From positions 45,829,288 through 45,893,287 of the forward strand of contig OY986438.1 of the NCBI GenBank assembly GCA_963920525.1: a stretch of 64,000 bases of DNA. The letters run 5' to 3'. Below are positions 43,270 to 55,752 of this stretch, piece by piece; within the stretch, counting starts at the first letter, position 1; each line of letters begins with the position of its first letter. The notes under the pieces were generated by a model. The model was not told the origin of the DNA, did not search any database, and was given only the letters and a program-made list of their open reading frames with translations. Source of the stretch: Dichetophora obliterata. Its lineage: Eukaryota > Arthropoda > Insecta > Diptera > Sciomyzidae. A program made the position numbers and the translations under genes.

Positions 43270-46200
43270 AAGATTAAAGCCAAAAAACTTCTAGCAGGGA
43301 CTTTTCTAGGCTTACGTAAAACCGTTATTTTAGTTTTCTGAACAAAAAAATTTTTCTTTTTTAATAATTATTTTTGGAGTAATTTAAAATTGAAAAATTA
43401 GATGCATGTATTAAAAACTCAGATAATGGATTCTGCCTATTAGTGTAGGAACTTCTTGGCATATGATGTTCTAGAAAGTTTAAGATAGAATTTAAAGCAG
43501 AAAGGAAGATTTTTTGTGAGGGTTATAGTGATCGACATTGTAATAGATATGGTGTTAGAAAATTATTGGTGCAAACCATTCAACTAATATCATCAACCAT
43601 TTAAACTATATAATCAATTTGGTACATTGCTGGAAATTTCTCTCCTAAGATAATTTTAAAGAGGTAAAGGAAGTGGGTGAGAAAAAATATGATGCGCAAT
43701 TTATTCGGCACAAAATTTGGCACAATTTTTTTAATGATGTCAGAAGGAAATTAAGATATTGATTAAGGAAATTGCACGTTAAAATAAAACTCAATTTTGA
43801 TCTTAAAAAATAAGCTCGTATGAGTCAATCCAGAAAAGCCCCTTGGCAGGCTTTTTCTCTTAAGGCAAAAAATATTGAAAAACGTTGCGATATTTGCAGT
43901 AACTTTCAATAACTTTAAAATTGTTGCACAGTGTTAAGTAGAATATGTTATTGAACTTTACCTTAAAGGATTTCCCAAAAACTGGCTACTGGTTTATAGC
44001 ATGAGCCTTACAAAAGATTTAGATTATTTTCGCTCGAAGCACATAATAGTTTGTTAACTTCTTTGTAAAAAAATTGAGTTTTTGGCACAATTTATAAACA
44101 TAAGCGTTATCATCAGAGAAGATTTTTGGTTTATATCCTTACAATATGAAAAACTAAACAGTAGCATAACAAGGAAGCATACATTTTTCAACTACTTTTA
44201 AAAACTCGTGCCATATATTTGAGCACGTTCCACAAAGCGCAATTCTAAGAAAACTGCATTTTATTAGTATTCAATGTATAAACTTCACATCAACTACATA
44301 GATTAATTGAATTCGCTTGATAAAAGATCCTACGTAACACTAAACAGCCTTGAAAAAAAGAAAAATCAAGATATATAAAAACGTATCTATAACTTGAGGT
44401 ACAGTTACAATACAGTAAAAGGTACTAAGTAAAGAAATCAAAGTAACGACTTCGACTACCCACGGAGTCAACGAAGAAGCCAGGAAGTAGCGTCAACACA
44501 AAACAACCTTAAATCATTATTCGACCTGCGTTGTAGGAGTTATTATGGCCGTAGCTAAAAACCACCCCTAACTTCAATGCAATGAAAGAGAAAATCTTGA
44601 AATTCCGATAAACTCCTGCGCAGGCAGGCAACAAGTTGAAATAGAAATACAATAGAAAAATGGCAAAAACTACCTAACTATGGTCACAGTCATCAAAACG
44701 GGGGTTGTTTTGAATCGTATATAAACCTTGCACAATTTCGGAATATTCATACACTGCAAGTGCATCCGTACGAGTGACAACACTCGCTTGTCCATCGCAA
44801 GCGGGTCCCAAGGACCTGCGAGTACTTTAAAAAAAGTTGGCTTTAATAGAAAAAATAGTTAATTATTTAAAACATCACTAGTTAAGAGAGCGCTATAGAC
44901 ATCTCTGGTGGTTGTTTGAGTTTTGAACACCTTACAAGAATGTCAGCGAGACCCCGAACCTAGTGATTAGCGGTAAGCTGGCTGCACTCATAGAATCAAA
45001 AACTTGGTTGCAGCTCAAAATACACAATATACGATGTCTGGATTTGCTCTGGAGCTGTTTTCAGTGGTCGAAGAGAAGCTGTTTCTGACCCGACAAACAC
45101 TTTTTGGACTGCTGCAGCAGCAACAATCGAAGGCGAAAATGAAACAACCTGACTGAATAGACGTTGTGAATCAAAAACTGGAACTGAAAGCTTTAAAATT
45201 TGAATTGTCTTCAAAAACTGGTAACTTGAAAATGTGATAGCAACTTGTAGAAACTTTTATGTGAAATTTTTTATGCAACGAATTTTTTTTTTATATTGTT
45301 TGTTTGAAACTTAAAAAAATCAAAATTATTTAAATATCGTTATAAATCAATGTCTTCCAAAATCTTTAGTTTAGATATTTTGTAAATTTTTTCTTAGTTT
45401 TTGTTTTTAAGCTCATAAATTTTAAATTACTTTTGAGATATAGCATAGTTTTAGGCATAGTTTTAAGAGAATCATTGTCTTCCGGTTTGTTTGTTTTGCT
45501 TTAAAATTTTCATTTAAGTTATTAATATAAGGTGCAATTTGTAAATAGAATAATAAGTGTATATAAGTAAAAATATTAATATTAATAAAAAAAAACAAAA
45601 AAAAAAATTAATGACTTTTTCATGGACTTTTTTATATTCAAGAATATTTTGTGGAGAATGATTGCTAGTTGGTTTAAAATTGCAACGACCTTGTAAAGCA
45701 GAATGAAACAAAACTTTAGAAGTGTTTTTACAAAACTTTTAATGTTCAGCATATACAATTTTTTTAAGACATAACCTTAATTTACGTCAGATAAAATGAT
45801 ATTGTGAAAGAAAAGTTATCAAAAAAGTTTACTGTTAAATTCCTAATAAAACTTACAGGAAATATCTAACAATTTTTTATATCATAAACTTCATGTTTTT
45901 TGTGTCTGTATTTAGCTCACTGTGTCTTTTATGTGATCTTTTCAGAGATTAGATTATTCTAATATAAATTGAATCGCTGAATAAAAAATATAAATTGTCT
46001 TTTTTAACCCTTGCAAGTAATTATATTCTAAGTTGCGTTTAAAAATTGAATTCTCGATATTATTGAGAGATTTTGTAAAAAAATACGTATTCACATTTAA
46101 ATCGTAAATTAAGTTATATTTCATCGGACATGATTTGGAAACGACCAATATAAAATCTGTGCAACTATTCAAAAAATCACTGACTACTTTCAGATTATTA

Positions 46201-46407
46201 ATTTCAGCTACTAGTTAGTAAAATTGTTTAAGTTATTAAAAATCCATCTATATTTTCAGTTTTTTAATTTTTTTTTTTTAACAAATAGATTAACAAAATT
46301 AATTAAATGAGCAAGATGTTTGAGATTTTGTTTGTTTTTAGATTTTGTTTTAAAATGAAATTTCTCTTTCAAGTGATCACAAAAAGTAAGTAAAAATATT
46401 AAAAAGG
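43270..46407. other. No gene recognised
   Basis: 44480-45200 is less A+T-rich. A 40-codon ATG frame at 45032-45154 (MSGFALELFSVVEEKLF... QQQQ) follows a TTGGTTGCAG that could be a splice acceptor, but it is too short and unsupported to call. Everything else reads as non-coding. Confidence 0.45.
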
Positions 46408-46415
46408 GTCACAAC

Positions 46416-47041
46416 TAGTGTCCGAGCGAAACCGAAATTTTGGCCGAAACCGAATATCGGCCATTTTATAATATTCGCTTCGATGCTTATAATAATTAAT
46501 TTAAGATTATTATAATAATAAAACCAATAATTTTTTATTTTATTCCGTAAACACTAAAAACAGTATGTACCTACAATTAACATTTATATTTTTATAAAAC
46601 TACAGAAAAAAGTGCATCTTTGTTTTTTTAAAGCTTTAGTATTATAAGAATATAAATATTTCGTTTTCTTTTCATTAATGTGTGTGTCGACACAGAATTC
46701 GTTCGAAAGTTTAGGCTTCCACAAAAAAAAAAACTTTAATATTTATTAATAGCAACGAGAATGATAGTATCGAATGCATAAAATAATCAAAATGTTTTGC
46801 GTTTTTACGGTAACTTAGGTTATAGACGAATTCATTATTTTAGTTTTGTATAACGCATTGTAAATATTTTAATTAAAACAAACTTATATATTTGAATTAA
46901 ATGACTGATGCAAGAAATTTTTACCAAAAGTTTCGCGGTTCGGCGATATTTAGGCCGAATAGCCGAAACATGCCGAAACTGACAAAAAGGGTCGAAACTG
47001 GCCGTAACCGAAACCGAAACCGAATATTCGGTCGGACACTA
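46416..47041. mobile_element. hAT-type MITE
   Basis: The ends TAGTGTCCGAGCGAAACCG and the inverse TAGTGTCCGACCGAATATTC are followed inward by multiple CCGAAACCGAA units on both sides. Imperfect 8-bp flanks GTCACAAC (46408-46415) and GTCATAAA (47042-47049) match the hAT target-duplication length. The interior is A+T-rich and non-coding; the 46901-47092 frame crosses the end. Confidence 0.83.
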
Positions 47042-47049
47042 GTCATAAA

Positions 47050-47846
47050 TTTTGTTTTTGTGAAAAGAGGAACACATCATTTTGTAAAATAATGGATTTA
47101 AACTACAATATATGTAGTTTCTTCTTTTGTAAAAATCAAAGAGATCGATTGTGTGTCGATATAATTAAAAAATGTTCAAGTTTTTTTTTTGTAAAATTGT
47201 CTTACAAAATTGACTAGATGTCATATAAACTTACTTTATAAGATGCGTCGTCAAGTTGTAAAAACTATAACAACTTTATAAATATTATTGGTTTCGTTAT
47301 TTTTTTTTAATGAATATAATTGGCAAGAAAATAACTTTTCAGAATGTTTTAAATGCAACTTTCCATACAAGTTTTGTAAATTTACTAATGTTAAAAAGGA
47401 CATAACTTTTGTTTTTGTAAAAAAAAATAATTAAATTTGAGAAACAAAATCATGAAGCCTAAAATAAAAATAAGAAAAAAAATCACAGCATAGCGTATCT
47501 ACAGTATAAAAATGAAACTTCCTAAAAGTAAGGATAAGATAGATTTTAGTGAAAGAGACGGGAAAAAAGAGGCACAGGGAGAAAAAGGAGAGCATATCAA
47601 AAGAAATACAATACAAAATTTGTATAAAACACATTTTGTGTATTTAATATTTACACTGTCTTTGGTTGCTGCTTCAATTGGTAATACTGATTGTAATGGT
47701 TTGTAATAACTGAAATGTGAGATATATGTCCGTGATATGCTATTTTCGACGTGAGAAAATTGCATCTATTATAGGTCTATTATAGACATCTATTTTTCAG
47801 GTCATCTATATTTCAAAATATAGAAAAAAAATATCTATTATGTATA
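47050..47846. other. No gene recognised
   Basis: A 64-codon plus frame at 47512-47706 has a charged start and a hydrophobic FVYLIFTLSLVAASI stretch, but nothing else supports it. Otherwise A+T-rich. Confidence 0.45.
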
Positions 47847-48485
47847 GTTCATATAAAAAAGTCTCTGCAAGGCCAAAAGTATGAACTGGTCCTATATATT
47901 TTTCCTTTAACATTTCAACTGAACATACCTACACTTTATCTGCCACCTATCTGGAGGTCCCCATACAAAAAATACAAAAAAAAAAAAATAGCAAAAAAAT
48001 GTCAATTATAGTTCTTATCAAAAAATATATGACCCCTAGGAGGGTCAAATGTATGAGCTGGTCCTAGTAATTTTTCTCCTCAGCATTTCTTCTGAACACA
48101 CTTTCACTCTATCTGCCACTCTTTTGGGGGTCCCCATATAAAAAGCACTAAAAAATACAAGAAAATGTATATTAGAGTTCATATCAAAAAATTTATGATC
48201 TTTTGGGGGTCAAATGTATGAACTGGTCCTATTACTTTTACCACCTCAACATTTCTTCTGAACACACAAACACTCTATTTGCCACTCTTCTGGAGGTCTC
48301 CACACAAAAAACACAAAAAATAAAAAATATGTATATTATAGTTCATATCAAAACATCTATGAACCCTAGGGATGTCAAAAGTATGAGCTGATCCTGATAA
48401 TTTTTCCACCTTAATATTTCTTCTAAGCACACCTACACCCGTCTGGTGGTCCCCATACAAAAAACAGTAAAAATAGAAAATATCC
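47847..48485 (+). repeat. Tandem repeat, ~165-bp unit, four copies
   Basis: GTTCATATCAAAAAA...(G/C)TATGA(A/G)CTGGTCC starts copies at about 47847, 48010, 48177 and 48341. Each unit continues with TCAACATTTCTTCTGAACACAC, CTATCTGCCACTC and GGAGGTCCCCATA(C)AAAAA in the same order. Divergence between copies shows the array is old. Frames through it are incidental. Confidence 0.9.
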
Positions 48486-49034
48486 TTGCTTGCTTACACA
48501 AGAACTTGTCGAACGAGACTCGAAACATTTTTGGGTGACGCTATGAAAAATTTTACTCTCAATATCAAATCGCCACCTAAGAAGTTTCTCTTCAAAAATT
48601 TATCGATATCGATGAGACCGATTTTTATTTTTATTATACTTTTAAATTTTTCAAAGTGTTTTTCTTATGTTCTCATGCAGAATTGACTAGTTTTCATTTT
48701 ATAGACCATATAAAATGCGAAGTAATTTTCTTGTCTATCAAAAGAAAGAAGATATTTCGTCAAAGGATATAATAAAAATTGATGGGAACTATAGATACCA
48801 ATTTTTTCTCACCTTATAAAGTTTCCCAGTTTTTGAGTTTTAAGGCATCTTTATTTACTAGAATAAGCTTATTTCTTCAACGAAAAACATACAAAATAAA
48901 TTAATCTCTTCATTTGATAACTACAAACAACAATTCTGATTAGTATGTATTTGTATCGAAGCCTAAGATTTAAAAATTTTTTTATATTCTTTCGAAAGGA
49001 GTAAATTCTTAATTTTCTTGAGTGAAATAAAAGG
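48486..49034. other. A+T-rich stretch, nothing recognised
   Basis: Short overlapping frames only. Confidence 0.5.
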
Positions 49035-49036
49035 TA

Positions 49037-49481
49037 ATGTGAGCCAAACACAATACAATCCAATCGTCAACTTAGTCGATTGTTGCTCAAATCAAAGCGT
49101 GTATGGCTTTGTGAATTAATCAGTTTGGCACTTGTCGAGTTGGTTGATGAAAAATCAAAAGATTTTGATTTTTCTAAGTTTCCTGACAGGTCTTTCAATT
49201 CTATTGTGCTAGGTATGGTCAAATCGTTTGATCAACTGTCAACATACATATTTTTAGATGTTGTTTGAGAAGAAAATTTTGCAATTTCTTAATTAATTTG
49301 ATTTTAATAAATAAATAAAATATATATAATAATAATAAAAAATAACATCAAATCACATTGACTCTAAACTAATAATATATATTTGACAGTTGAAAGAAAA
49401 TCTTTCAATTAAGTTAATACAGTGTGTGGCCGAGAATCAAGACTCAATTGACAATTCGAGTGTATTGTGTATGGCTCGCAT
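49037..49481. mobile_element. MITE with TA target duplication
   Basis: The left end ATGTGAGCCAAACACAATAC is inverted at the right end (GTATTGTGTATGGCTCGCAT). Symmetry continues for ~45 bp and TA flanks both sides (49035-49036, 49482-49483), as for Tc1/mariner-type elements. A 62-codon frame (49080-49268) lies inside but resembles no transposase. Confidence 0.75.
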
Positions 49482-49483
49482 TA

Positions 49484-50424
49484 TATATAAAAATCTCGCA
49501 TTACTTTGTTAATTTAAATATTTGCAAAATTCTTGCTGATGTTTAAGAAACGAGTTATTGAATTTAATTGTGTTTATAAAATTTTTTAAAATAAAGACAA
49601 TTTTTACTTTGTATTTTGAATCCCATTCAAAAATCCCATTCAAACCGACGGCTACCTAAAAAGAACGAACAATTCTTATGCGATCCTCATGATATTTGGA
49701 TTACCAATTACTTCAACTGGTATGAATAGAGCCTATTTTCTTATCTTCAACTCATATAAATTTGTTAAAAATATTTGTTTTTCAACGTGTAATAAAAACG
49801 TATCTATTTGGTGTAATACCTTTTTTTGATGTAGTCAAAATCTTTGATGGCAGTGCTTTCAAAACTTGGATAAATTGTTGTCACGAGAAGCGTGGTTAGT
49901 AGCTTGGCTAAATAACAATAACGCTATTCACAGCTTAAGCGTACATTTAATAAATCGTATTTATAGCATTTGCTATTGTTGAAACTGTGAGCATCCCGCC
50001 ATGTGGCAGTTGTATTCAATAATTATGCAACCCAATGATGTATGTTATTATGCTCTGTAGACAGATCATACACATATGAGGTAAAAAAACACGTCTAAGG
50101 CCTGCTTTTATATACGCGTGTTTGCGTATTTGCGTTTACATGCAAAACAATAGAGCAAAATACGCTTATGGAATTGGCGTACAAATAACAAATCGTACAA
50201 GTAACAGATCAGCGTATACAAACAGTGAATATACTTAAGAATTTTTGTCTTATACGAAAAACATTTAACAGTTAAGGAGTCGCAGCAGTAGCAGTAAGAA
50301 TTGGCAGCACTTTTTCTAGTACCAACCGTTAAGCAGTTAAGCAGATACACAAACCGAAAACTTGTAACAATGATCATTGCTACAATCAGTTTCCGGTTAG
50401 TGTATCTGTTGAACTTAGTATGGT
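49484..50424. other. No gene recognised
   Basis: Host-like DNA with a ~70-bp imperfect palindrome at 50341-50411 (GATACACAAACCGAAAACT...AGTTTCCGGTTAGTGTATC) centred on TGATCA. Confidence 0.5.
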
Positions 50425-52416
50425 TTTAGCACAGAGAACAGAGGTATAATAACACATAGGTATAATAACCAGAGGTCTCAAAACAATCCACCTCACATTT
50501 AGAACTTAAGTATAGTTCCTGAGTATCAACTGGAACTTTTTGGCAATGAAATCTAGCTCTGCTAGTGTTAACTCGTTGCTCTGTTGACGCTACCCTCTGA
50601 ATGACGATATTTAGGCAAAGGAGCGTGTGAAGAAGAACAATCGCCTAAAAGCGTTTGATAAAGCGAGAAAGAAATGTTGCCGCTTTTTTTTTCTTCATTT
50701 AAAATTATATGAATTCATATAATTCAATTGAATTGTAGATGTAGCTGAAATAAAATAAATTTGGAAGTTTCCATATTTTTCATATATTTTTTGTTTGCTT
50801 TGTTTGGGCTCTGAGGAAAGTCTTATGCCTGATTTCAACATCTTGATACTAGGCAAACAGAAAACATAAAACCAAGTTTCAGCTTATTTTGAAACTCCGA
50901 TTTCTTTCATCCCCTCTTATGCTAGCAAAGAAAATTGCATATGGCAAAGGGAGCAAGGAATAGGTTTGTTTTGTTTAAGTTGTTTTTTTTTTGTTTAAGA
51001 GTTTCAAAGCGATCGCAGTATTTGTTTTTGTTTTTGCTAGATTTGGCAGATGGGAAAAAAATGAATGAAATGAAGCAAGGTCATTGTTTGCACTTGCCAA
51101 AATGATAATTGGTTTTAAATGCAGATATTTTCCTGATATTTATTTACATTTATTTAGCTCGTATTTTATTTTGAAAAATTCAAATTAATTTATTATTCAT
51201 TTTAAATTAGTACATTTTACCAATTAATATTTTTTAGCTACTTTTATATTTATTTTGTTTTTACAATAATTTTTATTTATTTTTATTATTACACTGAAAT
51301 TATTTATTGTCCTTATGACCTTATAATTGAATATGAAAATGTAGAGAAAATAGAAACTTTAAAAAAATTTACAACAAAAGCAACTTTTACCCCATTTTTT
51401 AGCAAAAATTTAATATCTTAGAAATTTTTTCAAAACAGTATAAAATATTCTATTGCCATGGTGAGGCAATGGTAAATCTTTTGTCATTTCTACAAATTCC
51501 CTTGATCGAACACTTTCAGACAAAAAAAAAATTGTTGAAAATCGATTTAATAATGGCGGCGATGTTTGCTTGCTAAGACAAAACTTTAAATATCAATCGG
51601 TTTTTTCTCATTCTGAGGCTTAAGAAAACGTGTTATTCTGATAAAATCTATAGTTTTCGAGATATCGCAATATCTTTGATGTCATAATGACGGACATTTT
51701 TTTATTTTTTTTTATCCTTACAATATACTTTCGGAAAAGCTTTCATTTACCGTTATTTTTATAAACCAACAACTTTTTATACAAATTCGTTGTACTGAGA
51801 AAATCTCTATTATTCGAGATATTGCCAAAAATTTGATGAAATAATAACGGAATTTTTTCAAAATTTAAGAATATATATACACTGAGGCAAATATGAATTA
51901 AACTCAAATAAAATACAGCTTGAAACAATTTAATTTATTTAATTTAATTTGAAAAAAGCATAAATGTTTTTTAAGCAAAATTTAAAAAAATAATTTCTGT
52001 CTTTAAAACAATGTTTTTAAATATACTTTTATAGTAAACATTTTAAAATTAATAAAATTTATTTGAAAATAATTTAAAACAAAAACTTTAATATTGGAAC
52101 TAAATATATTAAAAGTTATTTTAAAATATTGTTCTCATATAAAAAAACAATTAAATTAAAACGTATTTTGCGATGCCATTTTTTAATTTTATCGCGTTTT
52201 CTTACCTCTTACTTACAGTATGTTGCCAAATTAATAGGGACTAAAAATTGCATTTTTAACAAGCTTTCCTATGACATGGCATTTACCAGCAAAAGTTGTT
52301 CTGATTTTTTACCTTTTCTGTTATAAAAAAAACAACGCCACCTCATGAAGTTAATTTTCTTCACAATGTTTTAATAAATTTTACATAATATAATAAATAT
52401 AATTAATATATATAAT

Positions 52417-52720
52417 CTATACTTTTATATAAAAGGAGACTCACGAATTTGATCCAGAATAAGCTCGGTAACCGCTGAACCGATTTTGATAATTCTTTTT
52501 TATTCGATTCCTATGATAATATAGACAGATTTTCTAAAAATGTATTTTTTAATTATTGCAAAATCACGCATTTTATTTGATGCCTACATTCAACCAGCAG
52601 CGCAATATAACAGCAAACAAAGCTTTTCTCTCTTTGTCGAGAGAGCTTCTCTCAATATAACATGACAGCCATGTTGTGTAGTTAAGCTGAATTCACTGAT
52701 AACCTTCAACAAAAACAAAA
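52417..52720 (+). mobile_element. Possible Helitron 5' end fragment (weak)
   Basis: An A precedes TCTATACTTTTATATAAAAGG, followed by CTGAACCGATTTTGATAATT. The TC start and this phrase recall 5' ends of insect Helitrons. No 3' hairpin-CTRR end was located, so the extent is a guess. Confidence 0.27.
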
Positions 52721-52760
52721 ATTAAAACCAGATCGATTTCTAGCTCTATTTCTGATCTTA

Positions 52761-53959
52761 CTGTGGGCTTAGACCGCCTGAACGAACGAAAAATTTATCG
52801 CGAACAATTTATTGCAATAAATTCTTCGTTCGGAGTACTGTTAAGACCGCACGAACATCAATCGCGAACAAACATTGGCCGCCATCTCGTACATTCAGGT
52901 GGTGTAAACAGCAATTTGTGCATTTGGCCGAACATCAATAAATGCAGGGTTGATAACACCTTATTTTTATATTAGTACTAAAACTTATACTCCGTTTCTC
53001 AACAACAAATGGTTTGCCACTCCATAACAATATATTACTCGTATTAGTTATTATAGAAAAGACGTGTGTTTAACTTAAGGTCCCATTTAAGTTTTTCAGC
53101 GAGCAAAAATGAAATGTTTTCACATTTTTCGTGTGTCAATAAATTTCGTAAATTTTAAGTCAATTAAATAAAAATTGCTAGCAAATTGTATGCACTTATT
53201 AAGCAAATACAATTGGTACTTTTAGTCGTTCGATTTTTATTTTAGAGAAATAGTTTTTATGTTATAACTTTAAAGAATTGATTTTAGTCACAAATCGAAT
53301 TTTCAACAACCATTTTGGTTAATATCCACTTTTTTTAAAAAAATCTTAGATTAAAAACTCAAAAAGTTTCAGCAGACCCTAAAATATTTTTTTATTTTAG
53401 TTGAACAAGCTCTATTGCGGACTCCTGCTATATTAAATAATATTTGCTATCCATAAATATTCCAAATATTCCATAATATTTGCTATCCATAAAAGTTATA
53501 AAGTTATTATTAAAAAGAAAATTACCTCAACTAAACAGTCGCTTTAAAATGACACTTTAAATATAGGGTTTTTTCCGCTTAAAAAACTTAATTTGGCCCT
53601 TTAGAGTGTAAAGTTTACACAGCACAATTATATTGCAGCGAAAATTAACAGAACACTTTAAAAAACATAAAATACTACACATTATAGTACTTTTTATAAA
53701 TTATTCTCTTAAGCTACTCCTATTTGCTACTTTTCTGTTTTCAAATACAGCACAACACCGGATTCGCCCAAAAAGATTGAATCTTGATCTATCAGAGCAA
53801 GCAAAGGAATCTTCGCTCGATCACCCTACTTTACTGTTTACACCGGGCAAACATCGTTCGCGATAAATTTATAGCGAACACTGTTCGTTCGGGCAAAATG
53901 TTTAAGCCGAGCGAACAAACGAGGTTTCTTTCGTTCGTTCAGGCGGTCTAAGCGCACAG
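52761..53959. mobile_element. Harbinger-like inverted-repeat element in the loop of the large foldback
   Basis: The left end CTGTGGGCTTAGACCGCCTG and the inverse of the right end CTGTGCGCTTAGACCGCCTG are followed by GAACGAACGAA. TTA flanks both sides (52758-52760, 53960-53962). GTTCG/CGAAC-rich subterminal repeats, including ATCGCGAACAA, occur on both sides. The interior is A+T-rich, with no intact transposase. Confidence 0.72.
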
Positions 53960-55734
53960 TTAAAATGCTGCCAAGTTTTAAGCATTTTTATCAAAACGAA
54001 CATAGTTGGCAAATCTAAATAATTATTCATTTTCCTATTTTGACGTTTCACCGCTCAATAGGCGTTTTGGTATTGTTGTTTTCTTTTGTAATTGTTCTTA
54101 AAACAGCTGTTTCAAAACTCTGATTACAAATTAATATAAAGTTGAAGTAACGTTGTTGTACTGAGATCTCATCTGATCTACTGCCACGGGAATGCAGCTA
54201 ATGTTTCGCTGCGGATCAAAGGGAGGGGAAAGAACGAGGCGTCAGCAGAGGAATTTATGGATGGTTGCTTGCTTATGTTTTCTAAGTTTCCCCATCTTGT
54301 TATCTTTGCTGTCTGTTTTGATGACGAGAGCTACTCGGAAAAATACAATGACGCAAACCAAAGATTTACCCTCTACCAAAATCGTTCAACGTGCCTAAAG
54401 AAGTTTTAAAAGTTTCAAAAAAATATAAAATGTCCATTATTATGACATCAAAGTTTTTGCGATATCACGAAAACTATAGATTTTATCAGTATAACGCGTT
54501 TTCTTAAGCCTCAGAATGAGAAAAAACCGATTGATATTTAAAGTTTTTTCTTAGCAAGCAAACATTGCTCATTTTATCGCCATTTTTAAATCAATTTTCA
54601 ACAATTTTTTTTTGTCTGAAAGTGTTCGATCAAGTGAATTTGTAGAAATGACAAAAGATTTACCATTGCCTCACCATGGCAATAGAATATTTTATACTGT
54701 TTTGAAAAAATTGCTAAAATATTAAATTTTTGCTAAAAAATGGGGTAAAAGTTGCTTTTGTTGTAAATTTTTTTAAAATTTCAATAAATAATTTCAGTGT
54801 AATAATAAAAATAAATAAAAATAATTGTAAAAACAAAATAAATATAAAAGTAGCTAAAAAGTATTAATTGGTAAAGTGTAATAATTTAAATTGAATAATA
54901 AATTAATTTAAATTTGTCAAAATAAAATACGAGCTAAATAAATGTAAATAAATATCAGGAAAATATCTGCATTTAAAACCAATTATCATTTTGGCAAGTG
55001 CAAACAATGACCTTGCTTCATTTCATTCATTTTTTTCCCATCTGCCAAATCTAGCAAGAACAAAAACAAATACTGCGATCGTTTTGAAACTCTATTAGGA
55101 CAAAAAACAACAACTTAAACAAAACAAACCTATTCCTTGCTCCCTTTGCCATATGCAATTTTCTTTGCTAGCATAAGAGGGGATGAAAGAAATCGGAGTT
55201 TCAAAATAAGCTGAAACTTGCTTCTATGTTTTCTGTTTGCCTAGTATCAAGATGTTGAAATCAGGCATAAGACTTTCCTCAGGGCCCCAATAAAGCAAAC
55301 AAAAAAAAAAAAATATGAAAAATATGAAAGCTTCCAAATTTATTTTATTTCAGCTACATCTACAATTCAATTGAAATTCATTCATATAATTTTAAATGAA
55401 GAAAAAAGAAGCGGCAACATTTCTTTCTCGCTTTATCAAACGCTTTTAGGCGATTGCACTGTTGCGTGTTCTTCTTTCACACGCTCCTTTGCCTAAATAT
55501 CGTCATTCAGAGGTAGCGTCAACAGAGCAACGAGTCAACGCCAGCAGAGCTAAATTTCATTGCCAAAAAGTTCCACCTGATACTCAGGAGCTATACTTAA
55601 GTTCCAAATGTGAGGTGGATTGTTTTGAGACCTCTGGTTATTATACCTCTGTGCTCTGTGGTAAAATGCAAGCAATCACCTCACTTAGGGTTTTTGTCTG
55701 GCAGTTCCATTTCCTTATGCACTAGAAAAAACCC

Positions 55735-55752
55735 CTCTCTCTCTCTCTCACT
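55735..55752. repeat. (CT)n microsatellite
   Basis: Short CTCTCTCT run. Confidence 0.85.

Larger units (their letters stand above)
50425..55670. mobile_element. Large inverted-repeat (foldback-type) element with ~1.25-kb arms
   Basis: The left arm (50425-51705) and right arm (54418-55670) are inverted copies over their whole length. Shared landmarks in order are GAGGTATAATAACCAGAGGTC, AGCGTTTGATAAAGCGAG, TGGCAAGTGCAAACAATGACC (antisense in the left arm), GCCATGGTGAGGCAATGG and TATAGTTTTCG(A/T)GATATCGC. The ~2.7-kb loop contains a TTA-flanked inverted-repeat element (52761-53959) and a possible Helitron end. No transposase is recognised. A short CATAGGTATAATAA duplication is unique to the left end. 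No flanking target duplication was found. Confidence 0.92.

Noticed and set aside
45032..45154. 40-codon ATG frame with a QQQQ run and an upstream acceptor-like site
   Set aside because: Too short; a stop follows and no partner exon was found.
47512..47706. 64-codon frame with a possible membrane segment
   Set aside because: An opposite-strand frame of similar length overlaps it and nothing indicates expression.
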